A stretch of 64,000 nt of DNA from Petrolisthes cinctipes (taxonomy: Eukaryota > Arthropoda > Malacostraca > Decapoda > Porcellanidae): the NCBI GenBank assembly GCA_033782935.1, contig JAWQEG010000508.1, forward strand, positions 491,501 through 555,500, read 5' to 3'. This document shows positions 50,601 through 63,700 of this stretch, piece after piece. Each line of letters opens with the position of its first letter. The first letter of the stretch is position 1. The notes under the pieces are model-generated. The model was not told the DNA's origin, made no database searches, and saw only the letters and a program-made list of their open reading frames with translations. The position numbers and the translations under genes are program-made.

Positions 50601-51638
50601 TTTTGAAAATACTCTAACACGGAGTAGTCATGTACAGATACCTTCTGGGACCTCTAAATATCGAATTTTCGGGTGTTTTGGGACTGAATTTGAGATATCG
50701 ATTTTTTGACACCTAAAATGTCGATTTTTAGCATGTTTTTAGCCTATATTTTGAAAATATTCTAGCACTGTGTAGGCATGTACAGATTGCTTCTGGGACC
50801 CCAAAATATTGAATTTTCGGGTGTTTTGATCCTGAATTTGAGATATAAACGGGTACAGAAGATACATGCACATATTGACTTTGGGCACCAAAAATATCGA
50901 TTTTTAGCAAGTTTTGGGCCTGAATTTTGAAAATACTCTAACACGGAGTAGGCATGTACAGATCGCTTCTGGGACCCCAAAATATCGAATTTTCGGGTGT
51001 TTAGGGCCAGAATTTGAGATATAAACGGGTACAGAAGATGCATGCACATATCGACTTTTGGGCACCTAAAAGATCGATTTTCAGTATGTTTTTGGCCTGT
51101 ATTTTGAAACTACTCTAACACGGAGTAGTCATGTACAGATACCTTCTGGGACCTCTAAATATCGAATTTTCGGGTGTTTTGGGACTGAATTTGAGATATC
51201 GATTTTTTGACACCTAAAATGTCGATTTTTAGCATGTTTTTAGCCTATATTTTGAAAATATTCTAGCACTGTGTAGGCATGTACAGATTGCTTCTGGGAC
51301 CCCAAAATATTGAATTTTCGGGTGTTTTGAGCCTGAATTTGAGATATAAACGGGTACAGAAAATACATGCACATATTGACTTTGGGCATCTAAAATATCG
51401 ATTTTCAGCATGTTTTGGGCCTGTATTTTGAAAATACTCTAACATTGAGTAGGCATGTACAGATTGCTTCTGGGACCCCAAAATATTGAATTTTCGGGTG
51501 TTTTGAGCCTGAATTTGAGATATAAACGGGTACTGAAGATGCATGCACATATCGACTTTTGTTCACCTAAAAGATCGATTTTCAGTATGTTTGGAGCATG
51601 TATTTTGAAAATACTCTAACACGGAGTAGGCATGTACA
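41620..51638 (+). repeat. Tandem duplication of 10,019 bp, copy 2
   Basis: I noticed only one base differing from the first copy: GATACATTCTGG at 43,80x versus GATACCTTCTGG at 33,78x. I did not align every base, but the match is clearly above 99.9%. The copy ends near 51,638, where the type 5 tail is followed by a normal type 6 front (GTACAGATCGC). It carries the 5,333-bp junction at the position equivalent to 32.55 kb (about 42.57 kb), so the 5,333-bp event came first. Confidence 0.93.
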
Positions 51639-54104
51639 GATCGCTTCTGGGACCCCTAAATATCGAATTTTCGGGTGTTTTGGGACTGAATTTGAGATAT
51701 CGACTTTTTGGCACCTAAAAGATCGATTTTTAGCATGTTTTTAGCCTATATTTTGAAAATATTCTAGCACTGAGTAGGCATGTACAGATTGCTTCTGGGA
51801 CCCCAAAATATTGAATTTTCGGGTGTTTTGAGCCTGAATTTGAGATATAAACGGGTACAGAAGATACATGCACATATTGACTTTGGGCACCAAAAATATC
51901 GATTTTCAGCATGTTTTGGGCCTGAATTTTGAAAATACTCTAATACGGAATAGGCATGTACATATCGCTTCTGGGACCCCAAAATATCGAATTTTCGGGT
52001 GTTTAGGGCCAGAATTTGAGATATAAACGGGTACAGAAGATGCATGCACATATCGACTTTTGGGCACCTAAAAGATCGATTTTCAGTATGGTTTTGGCCT
52101 GCATTTTGAAAATACTCTAACACGGAGTAAGCATGTACAGATACCTTCTGGGACCTCTAAATATCGAATTTTCGGGTGTTTTGGGACTGAATTTGAGATA
52201 TCGATTTTTTGACACCTAAAATGTCGATTTTTAGCATGTTTTTAGCCTATATTTTGAAAATATTCTAGCACTGTGTAGGCATGTACAGATTGCTTCTGGG
52301 ACCCCAAAATATTGAATTTTCGGGTGTTTTGAGCCTGAATTTGAGATATAAACGGGTACAGAAAATACATGCACATATTGACTTTGGGCATCTAAAATAT
52401 CGATTTTCAGCATGTTTTGGGCCTGTATTTTGAAAATACTCTAACATTGAGTAGGCATGTACAGATTGCTTCTGGGACCCCAAAATATTGAATTTTCGGG
52501 TGTTTTGAGCCTGAATTTGAGATATAAACGGGTACTGAAGATGCATGCACATATCGACTTTTGTGCACCTAAAAGATCGATTTTCAGTATGTTTGGAGCA
52601 TGTATTTTGAAAATACTCTAACACGGAGTAGGCATGTACAGATCGCTTCTGGGACCCCTAAATATCGAATTTTCGGGTGTTTTGGGACTGAATTTGAGAT
52701 ATCGACTTTTTGGCACCTAAAAGATCGATTTTTAGCATGTTTTTAGCCTATATTTTGAAAATATTCTAGCACTGAGTAGGCATGTACAGATTGCTTCTGG
52801 GACCCCAAAATATTGAATTTTCGGGTGTTTTGAGCCTGAATTTGAGATATAAACGGGTACAGAAGATACATGCACATATTGACTTTGGGCACCAAAAATA
52901 TCGATTTTCAGCATGTTTTGGGCCTGTATTTTGAGAATACTCTAACATTGAGTAGGCATGTACAGATTGCTTCTGGGACCCCAAAATATTGAATTTTCGG
53001 GTGTTTTGAGCCTGAATTTGAGATATAAACGGGTACTGAATATGCTTGCACATATCGACTTTTGTGCACCTAAAAGATCGATTTTCAGTATGTTTGGAGC
53101 ATGTATTTTGAAAATACTCTAACACGGAGTAGGCATGTACAGATCGCTTCTGGGACCCCTAAATATCGAATTTTCGGGTGTTTTGGGACTGAATTTGAGA
53201 TATCGACTTTTTGGCACCTAAAAGATCGATTTTTAGCATGTTTTTAGCCTATATTTTGAAAATATTCTAGCACTGAGTAGGCATGTACAGATTGCTTCTG
53301 GGACCCCAAAATATTGAATTTTCGGGTGTTTTGAGCCTGAATTTGAGATATAAACGGGTACAGAAGATACATGCACATATTGACTTTGGGCACCAAAAAT
53401 ATCGATTTTTAGCATGTTTTGGGCCTGAATTTTGAAAATACTCTAATACGGAGTAGGCATGTACATATCGCTTCTGGGACCCCAAAATATCGAATTTTCG
53501 GGTGTTTAGGGCCAGAATTTGAGATATAAACGGGTACAGAAGATGCATGCACATATCGACTTTTGGGCACCTAAAAGATCGATTTTCAGTATGGTTTTGG
53601 CCTGCATTTTGAAAATACTCTAACACGGAGTAAGCATGTACAGATACCTTCTGGGACCTCTAAATATCGAATTTTCGGGTGTTTTGGGACTGAATTTGAG
53701 ATATCGATTTTTTGGCACCTAAAATGTCGATTTTTAGCATGTTTTTAGCCTATATTTTGAAAATATTCTAGCACTGTGTAGGCATGTACAGATTGCTTCT
53801 GGGACCCCAAAATATTGAATTTTCGGGTGTTTTGAGCCTGAATTTGAGATATAAACGGGTACAGAAAATACATGCACATATTGACTTTGGGCATCTAAAA
53901 TATCGATTTTCAGCATGTTTTGGGCCTGTATTTTGAAAATACTCTAACATTGAGTAGGCATGTACAGATTGCTTCTGGGACCCCAAAATATTGAATTTTC
54001 GGGTGTTTTGAGCCTGAATTTGAGATATAAACGGGTACTGAAGATGCATGCACATATCGACTTTTGTGCACCTAAAAGATCGATTTTCAGTATGTTTGGA
54101 GCAT
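51639..54104 (+). repeat. Tandem duplication of 2,505 bp, copy 1
   Basis: Five trimers whose private markers recur at +2,505 bp: CTAATACGGAATAGG (51,941/54,446), TGAATATGCTTGC (53,03x/55,54x) and TTTTGAGAATACT in a type 1 context (52,93x/55,43x). The left edge is placed near the end of the 10-kb duplication; similarity of all HOR copies makes it uncertain by about 100 bp. Confidence 0.8.
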
Positions 54105-56380
54105 GTATTTTGAAAATACTCTAACACGGAGTAGGCATGTACAGATCGCTTCTGGGACCCCTAAATATCGAATTTTCGGGTGTTTTGGGACTGAATTTGA
54201 GATATCGACTTTTTGGCACCTAAAAGATCGATTTTTAGCATGTTTTTAGCCTATATTTTGAAAATATTCTAGCACTGAGTAGGCATGTACAGATTGCTTC
54301 TGGGACCCCAAAATATTGAATTTTCGGGTGTTTTGAGCCTGAATTTGAGATATAAACGGGTACAGAAGATACATGCACATATTGACTTTGGGCACCAAAA
54401 ATATCGATTTTCAGCATGTTTTGGGCCTGAATTTTGAAAATACTCTAATACGGAATAGGCATGTACATATCGCTTCTGGGACCCCAAAATATCGAATTTT
54501 CGGGTGTTTAGGGCCAGAATTTGAGATATAAACGGGTACAGAAGATGCATGCACATATCGACTTTTGGGCACCTAAAAGATCGATTTTCAGTATGGTTTT
54601 GGCCTGCATTTTGAAAATACTCTAACACGGAGTAAGCATGTACAGATACCTTCTGGGACCTCTAAATATCGAATTTTCGGGTGTTTTGGGACTGAATTTG
54701 AGATATCGATTTTTTGACACCTAAAATGTCGATTTTTAGCATGTTTTTAGCCTATATTTTGAAAATATTCTAGCACTGTGTAGGCATGTACAGATTGCTT
54801 CTGGGACCCCAAAATATTGAATTTTCGGGTGTTTTGAGCCTGAATTTGAGATATAAACGGGTACAGAAAATACATGCACATATTGACTTTGGGCATCTAA
54901 AATATCGATTTTCAGCATGTTTTGGGCCTGTATTTTGAAAATACTCTAACATTGAGTAGGCATGTACAGATTGCTTCTGGGACCCCAAAATATTGAATTT
55001 TCGGGTGTTTTGAGCCTGAATTTGAGATATAAACGGGTACTGAAGATGCATGCACATATCGACTTTTGTGCACCTAAAAGATCGATTTTCAGTATGTTTG
55101 GAGCATGTATTTTGAAAATACTCTAACACGGAGTAGGCATGTACAGATCGCTTCTGGGACCCCTAAATATCGAATTTTCGGGTGTTTTGGGACTGAATTT
55201 GAGATATCGCCTTTTTGGCACCTAAAAGATCGATTTTTAGCATGTTTTTAGCCTATATTTTGAAAATATTCTAGCACTGAGTAGGCATGTACAGATTGCT
55301 TCTGGGACCCCAAAATATTGAATTTTCGGGTGTTTTGAGCCTGAATTTGAGATATAAACGGGTACAGAAGATACATGCACATATTGACTTTGGGCACCAA
55401 AAATATCGATTTTCAGCATGTTTTGGGCCTGTATTTTGAGAATACTCTAACATTGAGTAGGCATGTACAGATTGCTTCTGGGACCCCAAAATATTGAATT
55501 TTCGGGTGTTTTGAGCCTGAATTTGAGATATAAACGGGTACTGAATATGCTTGCACATATCGACTTTTGTGCACCTAAAAGATCGATTTTCAGTATGTTT
55601 GGAGCATGTATTTTGAAAATACTCTAACACGGAGTAGGCATGTACAGATCGCTTCTGGGACCCCTAAATATCGAATTTTCGGGTGTTTTGGGACTGAATT
55701 TGAGATATCGACTTTTTGGCACCTAAAAGATCGATTTTTAGCATGTTTTTAGCCTATATTTTGAAAATATTCTAGCACTGAGTAGGCATGTACAGATTGC
55801 TTCTGGGACCCCAAAATATTGAATTTTCGGGTGTTTTGAGCCTGAATTTGAGATATAAACGGGTACAGAAGATACATGCACATATTGACTTTGGGCACCA
55901 AAAATATCGATTTTTAGCATGTTTTGGGCCTGAATTTTGAAAATACTCTAATACGGAGTAGGCATGTACATATCGCTTCTGGGACCCCAAAATATCGAAT
56001 TTTCGGGTGTTTAGGGCCAGAATTTGAGATATAAACGGGTACAGAAGATGCATGCACATATCGACTTTTGGGCACCTAAAAGATCGATTTTCAGTATGGT
56101 TTTGGCCTGCATTTTGAAAATACTCTAACACGGAGTAAGCATGTACAGATACCTTCTGGGACCTCTAAATATCGAATTTTCGGGTGTTTTGGGACTGAAT
56201 TTGAGATATCGATTTTTTGGCACCTAAAATGTCGATTTTTAGCATGTTTTTAGCCTATATTTTGAAAATATTCTAGCACTGTGTAGGCATGTACAGATTG
56301 CTTCTGGGACCCCAAAATATTGAATTTTCGGGTGTTTTGAGCCTGAATTTGAGATATAAACGGGTACAGAAAATACATTC
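54105..56380 (+). repeat. Tandem duplication of 2,505 bp, copy 2
   Basis: Matches the first copy for about 2.3 kb, until ACAGAAAATACATTCAC at 56,37x replaces ACAGAAAATACATGCAC. One difference is TATCGCCTTTTT at 55,20x versus TATCGACTTTTT at 52,70x. The C variant also occurs at 33.34 and 43.36 kb, which suggests patchwise exchange between distant HOR copies. Confidence 0.78.
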
Positions 56381-57999
56381 ACATATTGACTTTGGGCATC
56401 TAAAATATTGATTTTCAGCATGTTTTGGGCCTGTATTTTGAAAATACTGTAACATTGAGTAGGCATGTACAGATTGCTTCTGGGACCCCAAAATATTGAA
56501 TTTTCGGGTGTTTTGAGCCTGAATTTGAGATATAAACGGGTACTGAAGATGCATGCACATATCGACTTTTGTGCACCTAAAAGATCGATTTTCAGTATGT
56601 TTGGAGCATGTATTTTGAAAATACTCTAACACGGAGTAGGCATGTACAGATCGCTTCTGGGACCCCTAAATATCGAATTTTCGGGTGTTTTGGGACTGAA
56701 TTTGAGATATCGACTTTTTGGCACCTAAAAGATCGATTTTTAGCATGTTTTTAGCCTATATTTTGAAAATATTCTAGCACTGAGTAGGCATGTACAGATT
56801 GCTTCTGGGACCCCAAAATATTGAATTTTCGGGTGTTTTGAGCCTGAATTTGAGATATAAACGGGTACAGAAGATACATGCACATATTGACTTTGGGCTC
56901 CAAAAATATCGATTTTCAGCATGTTTTGGGCCTGAATTTTGAAAATACTCTAACACGGAGTAGGCATGTACAGATCGCTTCTGGGACCCCAAAATATCGA
57001 ATTTTCGGGTGTTTAGGGCCAGAATTTGAGATATAAACGGGTACAGAAGATGCATGCACATATCGACTTTTGGGCACCTAAAAGATCGATTTTCAGTATG
57101 TTTTTGGCCTGTATTTTGAAAATACTCTAACACGGAGTAAGCATGTACAGATACCTTCTGGGACCCCTAAATATCGAATTTTCGGTTGTTTTGGGACTGA
57201 ATTTGAGATATCGATTTTTTGGAACCTAAAATGTCGATTTTTAGCATGTTTTTAGCCTATATTTTGAAAATATTCTAGCACTGTGTAGGCATGTACAGAT
57301 TGCTTCTGGGACCCCAAAATATTGAATTTTCGGGTGTTTTGAGCCTGAATTTGAGATATAAACGGGTACAGAAGATACATGCACATATTGACTTTGGGCA
57401 TCTAAAATATCGATTTTCAGCATGTTTTGGGCCTGTATTTTGAATATACTCTAACACTGAGTAAGCATGTACAGATACCTTCTGGGACCTCTAAATATCG
57501 AATTTTCGGGTGTTTTGGGACTGAATTTGAGATATCGATTTTTTGACACCTAAAATGTCGATTTTTAGCATGTTTTTAGCCTATATTTTGAAAATATTCT
57601 AGCACTGTGTAGGCATGTACAGATTGCTTCTGGGACCCCAAAATATTGAATTTTCGGGTGTTTTGAGCCTGAATTTGAGATATAAACGGGTACAGAAGAT
57701 ACATGCACATATTGACTTTGGGCATCTAAAATATCGATTTTCAGCATGTTTTGGGCCTGTATTTTGAAAATACTCTAACACTGAGTAGGCATGTACAGAT
57801 TGCTTCTGGGACCCCAAAATATTGAATTTTCGGGTGTTTTGAGCCTGAATTTGAGATATAAACGGGTACTGAAGATGCATGCACATATCGACTTTTGTGC
57901 ACCTAAAAGATCGATTTTCAGTATGTTTTGAGCATGTATTTTGAAAATACTCTAACACGGAGTAGGCATGTACAGATCGCTTCTGGGACCCCTAAATAT
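56381..57999 (+). repeat. HOR block with one lost trimer segment
   Basis: Mostly regular 1-2-3-4-5-6. At 57.43-57.5 kb a type 4 monomer ending TTTTGAATATACTC is followed directly by a type 3 front (GTAAGCATGTACAGATACC), so the spacing between equivalent sites falls to 324 bp (57,241 to 57,565). TTGGAACCTAAAATGTCG (57,22x) is shared with 38.69 and 48.71 kb. Confidence 0.8.
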
Positions 58000-59501
58000 C
58001 GAATTTTCGGGTGTTTTGGGACTGAATTTGAGATATCGACTTTTTGGCACCTAAAAGATCGATTTTTAGCATGTTTTTAGCCTATATTTTGAAAATATTC
58101 TAGCACTGAGTAGGCATGTACAGATTGCTTCTGGAACCCCAAAATATTGAATTTTCGGGTGTTTTGAGCCTGAATTTGATATATAAACGGGTACAGAAGA
58201 TACATGCACATATTGACTTTGGGCACCAAAAATATCGATTTTCAGCAAGTTTTGGGCCTGAATTTTGAAAATACTCTAACACGGAGTAGGCATGTACAGA
58301 TCGCTTCTGGGACCCCAAAATATCGAATTTTCGGGTGTTTAGGGCCAGAATTTGAGATATAAACGGGTACAGAAGATGCATGCACATATCGACTTTTGGG
58401 CACCTAAAAGATCGATTTTCAGTATGTTTTTGGCCTGTATTTTGAAACTACTCTAACACGGAGTGGGCATGTACAGATACCTTCTGGGACCTCTAAATAT
58501 CGAATTTTCGGGTGTTTTGGGACTGAATTTGAGATATCGATTTTTTGACACCTAAAATGTCGATTTTTAGCATGTTTTTAGCCTATATTTTGAAAATATT
58601 CTAGCACTGTGTAGGCATGTACAGATTGCTTCTGGGACCCCAAAATATTGAATATTCGGGTGTTTTGAGCCTGAATTTGAGATATAAACGGGTACAGAAA
58701 ATACATGCACATATTGACTTTGGGCATCTAAAATATCGATTTTCAGCATGTTTTGGGCCTGTATTTTGAAAATACTCTAACATTGAGTAGGCATGTACAG
58801 ATTGCTTCTGGGACCCCAAAATATTGAATTTTCGGGTGTTTTGAGCCTGAATTTGAGATATAAACGGGTACTGAAGATGCATGCACATATCGACTTTTGT
58901 GCACCTAAAAGATCGATTTTCAGTATGTTTGGAGCATGTATTTTGATAATACTCTAACACGGAGTAGGCATGTACAGATCGCTTCTGGGACCCCTAAATA
59001 TCGAATTTTCGGGTGTTTTGGGACTGAATTTGAGATATCGACTTTTTGGCACCTAAAAGATCGATTTTTAGCATGTTTTTAGCCTATATTTTGAAAATAT
59101 TCTAGCACTGAGTAGGCATGTACAGATTGCTTCTGGGACCCCAAAATATTGAATTTTCGGGTGTTTTGAGCCTGAATTTGAGATATAAACGGGTACAGAA
59201 GATACATGCACATATTGACTTTGGGCACCAAAAATATCGATTTTCAGCATGTTTTGGGCCTGTATTTTGAAAATACTCTAACACTGAGTAGGCATGTACA
59301 GATTGCTTCTGGGACCCCAAAATATTGAATTTTCGGGTGTTTTGAGCCTGAATTTGAGATATAAACGGGTACTGAAGATGCATCACATATCGACTTTTGT
59401 GCACCTAAAAGATCGATTTTCAGTATGTTTTGAGCATGTATTTTGAAAATACTCTAACACGGTGTAGGCATGTACAGATCGCTTCTGGGACCCCTAAATA
59501 T
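58000..59501 (+). repeat. Tandem duplication of 1,502 bp, copy 1
   Basis: Three trimers with private markers CTTCTGGAACCCC (58,13x), TTTGATATATAAACGG (58,18x), GGAGTGGGCATG (58,46x), ATTGAATATTCGGG (58,65x) and TTTTGATAATACTC (58,94x), all found again at +1,502 bp. A one-base deletion at 59,38x (GATGCATCACATAT) explains why the period is 1,502 rather than 1,503. Edges are approximate. Confidence 0.83.
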
Positions 59502-60700
59502 CGAATTTTCGGGTGTTTTGGGACTGAATTTGAGATATCGACTTTTTGGCACCTAAAAGATCGATTTTTAGCATGTTTTTAGCCTATATTTTGAAAATAT
59601 TCTAGCACTGAGTAGGCATGTACAGATTGCTTCTGGAACCCCAAAATATTGAATTTTCGGGTGTTTTGAGCCAGAATTTGATATATAAACGGGTACAGAA
59701 GATACATGCACATATTGACTTTGGGCACCAAAAATATCGATTTTCAGCAAGTTTTGGGCCTGAATTTTGAAAATACTCTAACACGGAGTAGGCATGTACA
59801 GATCGCTTCTGGGACCCCAAAATATCGAATTTTCAGGTGTTTAGGGCCAGAATTTGAGATATAAACAGGTACAGAAGATGCATGCACATATCGACTTTTG
59901 GGCACCTAAAAGATCGATTTTCAGTATGTTTTTGGCCTGTATTTTGAAACTACTCTAACACGGAGTGGGCATGTACAGATACCTTCTGGGACCTCTAAAT
60001 ATCGAATTTTCGGGTGTTTTGGGACTGAATTTGAGATATCGATTTTTTGACACCTAAAATGTCGATTTTTAGCATGTTTTTAGCCTATATTTTGAAAATA
60101 TTCTAGCACTGTGTAGGCATGTACAGATTGCTTCTGGGACCCCAAAATATTGAATATTCGGGTGTTTTGAGCCTGAATTTGAGATATAAACGGGTACAGA
60201 AAATACATGCACATATTGACTTTGGGCATCTAAAATATCGATTTTCAGCATGTTTTGGGCCTGTATTTTGAAAATACTCTAACATTGAGTAGGCATGTAC
60301 AGATTGCTTCTGGGACCCCAAAATATTGAATTTTCGGGTGTTTTGGGCCTGAATTTGAGATATAAACGGGTACTGAAGATGCATGCACATATCGACTTTT
60401 GTGCACCTAAAAGATCGATTTTCAGTATGTTTGGAGCATGTATTTTGATAATACTCTAACACGGAGTAGGCATGTACAGATCGCTTCTGGGACCCCTAAA
60501 TATCGAATTTTCGGGTGTTTTGGGACTGAATTTGAGATATCGACTTTTTGGCACCTAAAAGATCGATTTTTAGCATGTTTTTAGCCTATATTTTGAAAAT
60601 ATTCTAGCACTGAGTAGGCATGTACAGATTGCTTCTGGGACCCCAAAATATTGAATTTTCGGGTGTTTTGAGCCTGAATTTGAGATATAAACGGGTACAG
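59502..60700 (+). repeat. Tandem duplication of 1,502 bp, copy 2
   Basis: Carries the markers of the first copy (59,63x, 59,69x, 59,96x, 60,15x, 60,44x). Differences include GAGCCAGAATTTG (59,67x), TTTTCAGGTGTTTAGG (59,83x), AAACAGGTACAG (59,86x) and GTTTTGGGCCTG (60,34x). The match ends near 60.7 kb, where GGGCATCTAAAA replaces GGGCACCAAAAA. Confidence 0.8.
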
Positions 60701-63700
60701 AAGATACATGCACATATTGACTTTGGGCATCTAAAATATCGATTTTCAGCATGTTTTGGGCCTGTATTTTGAATATACTCTAACACTGAGTAGGCATGTA
60801 CAGATTGCTTCTGGGACCCCAAAATATTGAATTTTCGGGTGTTTTGAGCCTGAATTTGAGATATAAACGGGTACTGAAGATGCATGCACATATCGACTTT
60901 TGTGCACCTAAAAGATCGATTTTCAGTATGTTTTGATCATGTATTTTGAAAATACTCTAACACGGAGTAGGCATGTACCGATCGCTTCTGGGACCCCTAA
61001 ATATCGAATTTTCGGGTGTTTTGGGAATGAATTTCAGATATCGACTTTTTGGCACCTAAAAGATCGATTTTTAGCATGTTTTTAGCCTATATTTTGAAAA
61101 TATTCTAGCACTGAGTAGGCATGTACAGATTGCTTCTGGGACCCCAAAATATTGAATTTTCGGGTGTTTTGAGCCTGAATTTGAGATATAAACGGGTACA
61201 GAAGATACATGCACATATTGACTTTGGGCACCAAAAATATCGATTTTCAGCATGTTTTGGGCCTGAATTGAGTAGGCATGTACAGATCGCTTCTGGGACC
61301 CCAAAATATTGAATTTTCGGGTGTTTTGAGCCTGAATTTGAGATATAAACGGGTACAGAAGATACATGCACATATTGACTTTGGGCATCTAAAATATCGA
61401 TTTTCAGCATGTTTTGGGCCTGTATTTTGAAAATACTCTAACACTGAGTAGGCATGTACAGATTGCTTCTGGGACCCCAAAATATTGAATTTTCGGGTGT
61501 TTTGAGCCTGAATTTGAGATATAAACGGGTACTGAAGATGCATGCACATATCGACTTTTGTGCACCTAAAAGATCGATTTTCAGTATGTTTTGAGCATGT
61601 ATTTTGAAAATACTCTAACACGGAGTAGGCATGTACAGATCGCTTCTGGGACCCCTAAATATCGAATTTTCGGGTGTTTTGGGACTGAATTTGAGATATC
61701 AACTTTTTGGCACCTAAAAGATCGATTTTTAGCATGTTTTTAGCCTATATTTTGAAAATATTCTAGCACTGAGTAGGCATGTACAGATTGCTTCTGGGAC
61801 CCCAAAATATTGAATTTTCGGGTGTTTTGAGCCTGAATTTGAGATATAAACGGGTACAGAAGATACATGCACATATTGACTTTGGGCATCTAAAATATCG
61901 ATTATCAGCATGTTTTGGGCCTGTATTTTGAAAATACTCTAACATTGAGTAGGCATGTACAGATTGCTTCTGGGACCCCAAAATATCGAATTTTCGGGTG
62001 TTTTGAGCCTGAATTTGAGATATAAACGGGTACTGAAGATGCATGCACATATCGACTTTTGTGCACCTAAAAGATCGATTTTCAGTATGTTTGGAGCATG
62101 TATTTTGAAAATACTCTAACACGGAGTAGGCATGTACAGATCGCTTCTGGGACCCCTAAATATCGAATTTTCGGGTGTTTTGGGACTGAATTTGAGATAT
62201 CGACTTTTTGGCACCTAAAAGATCGATTTTTAGCATGTTTTTAGCCTATATTTTGAAAATATTCTAGCACTGAGTAGGCATGTACAGATTGCTTCTGGGA
62301 CCCCAAAATATTGAATTTTCGGGTGTTTTGAGCCTGAATTTGAGATATAAACGGGTACAGAAGATACATGCACATATTGACTTTGGGCACCAAAAATATC
62401 GATTTTCAGCAAGTTTTGGGCCTGAATTTTGAAAATACTCTAACACGGAGTAGGCATGTACAGATCGCTTCTGGGACCCCAAAATATCGAATTTTCGGGT
62501 GTTTAGGGCCAGAATTTGAGATATAAACGGGTACAGAAGATGCATGCACATATCGACTTTTGGGCACCTAAAAGATCGATTTTCAGTATGTTTTTGGCCT
62601 GTATTTTGAAAATACTCTAACACGGAGTAAGCATGTACAGATACCTTCTGGGACCTCTAAATATCGAATTTTCGGGTGTTTTGGGACTGAATTTGAGATA
62701 TCGATTTTTTGGCACCTAAAATGTCGATTTTTAGCATGTTTTTAGCCTATATTTTGAAAATATTCTAGCACTGTGTAGGCATGTACAGATTGCTTCTGGG
62801 ACCCCAAAATATTGAATTTTCGGGTGTTTTGAGCCTGAATTTGAGATATAAACGGGTACAGAAGATACATGCACATATTGACTTTGGGCATCTAAAATAT
62901 CGATTTTCAGCATGTTTTGGGCCTGTATTTTGAATATACTCTAACACTGAGTAGGCATGTACAGTTTGCTTCTGGGACCCCAAAATATTGAATTTTCGGG
63001 TGTTTTGAGCCTGAATTTGAGATATAAACGGGTACTGAAGATGCATGCACATATCGACTATTGTGCACCTAAAAGATCGATTTTCAGTATGTTTTGAGCA
63101 TGTATTTTGAAAATACTCTAACACGGAGTAGGCATGTACAGATCGCTTCTGGGACCCCTAAATATCGAATTTTCGTGTGTTTTGGGACTGAATTTGAGAT
63201 ATCGACTTTTTGGCACCTAAAAGTTCGATTTTTAGCATGTTTTTAGCCTATATTTTGAAAATATTCTAGCACTGAGTAGGCATGTACAGATTGCTTCTGG
63301 GACCCCAAAATATTGAATTTTCGGGTGTTTTGAGCCTGAATTTGAGATATAAACGGGTACAGAAGATACATGCACATATTGACTTTGGGCACCAAAAATA
63401 TCGATTTTCAGCATGTTTTGGGCCTGAATTTTGAAATTACTCTAACACGGAGTAGGCATGTACAGATCGCTTCTGGGACCCCAAAATATCGAATTTTCGG
63501 GTGTTTAGGGCCAGAATTTGAGATATAAACGGGTACAGAAGATGCATGCACATATCGAATTTTGGGCACCTAAAAGATCGATTTTCAGTATGTTTTTGGC
63601 CTGTATTTTGAAACTACTCTAACACGGAGTAGGCATGTACAGATACCTTCTGGGACCTCTAAATATCGAATTTTCGGGTGTTTTGGGACTGAATTTGAGA

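Noticed and set aside
31601..51638. Treating the 10-kb duplication as a certain assembly artefact
   Set aside because: Near identity raises the possibility, but the copies have precise, different flanks and at least one distinguishing base. The sequence alone cannot decide, so it is reported as a finding with a read-based test.
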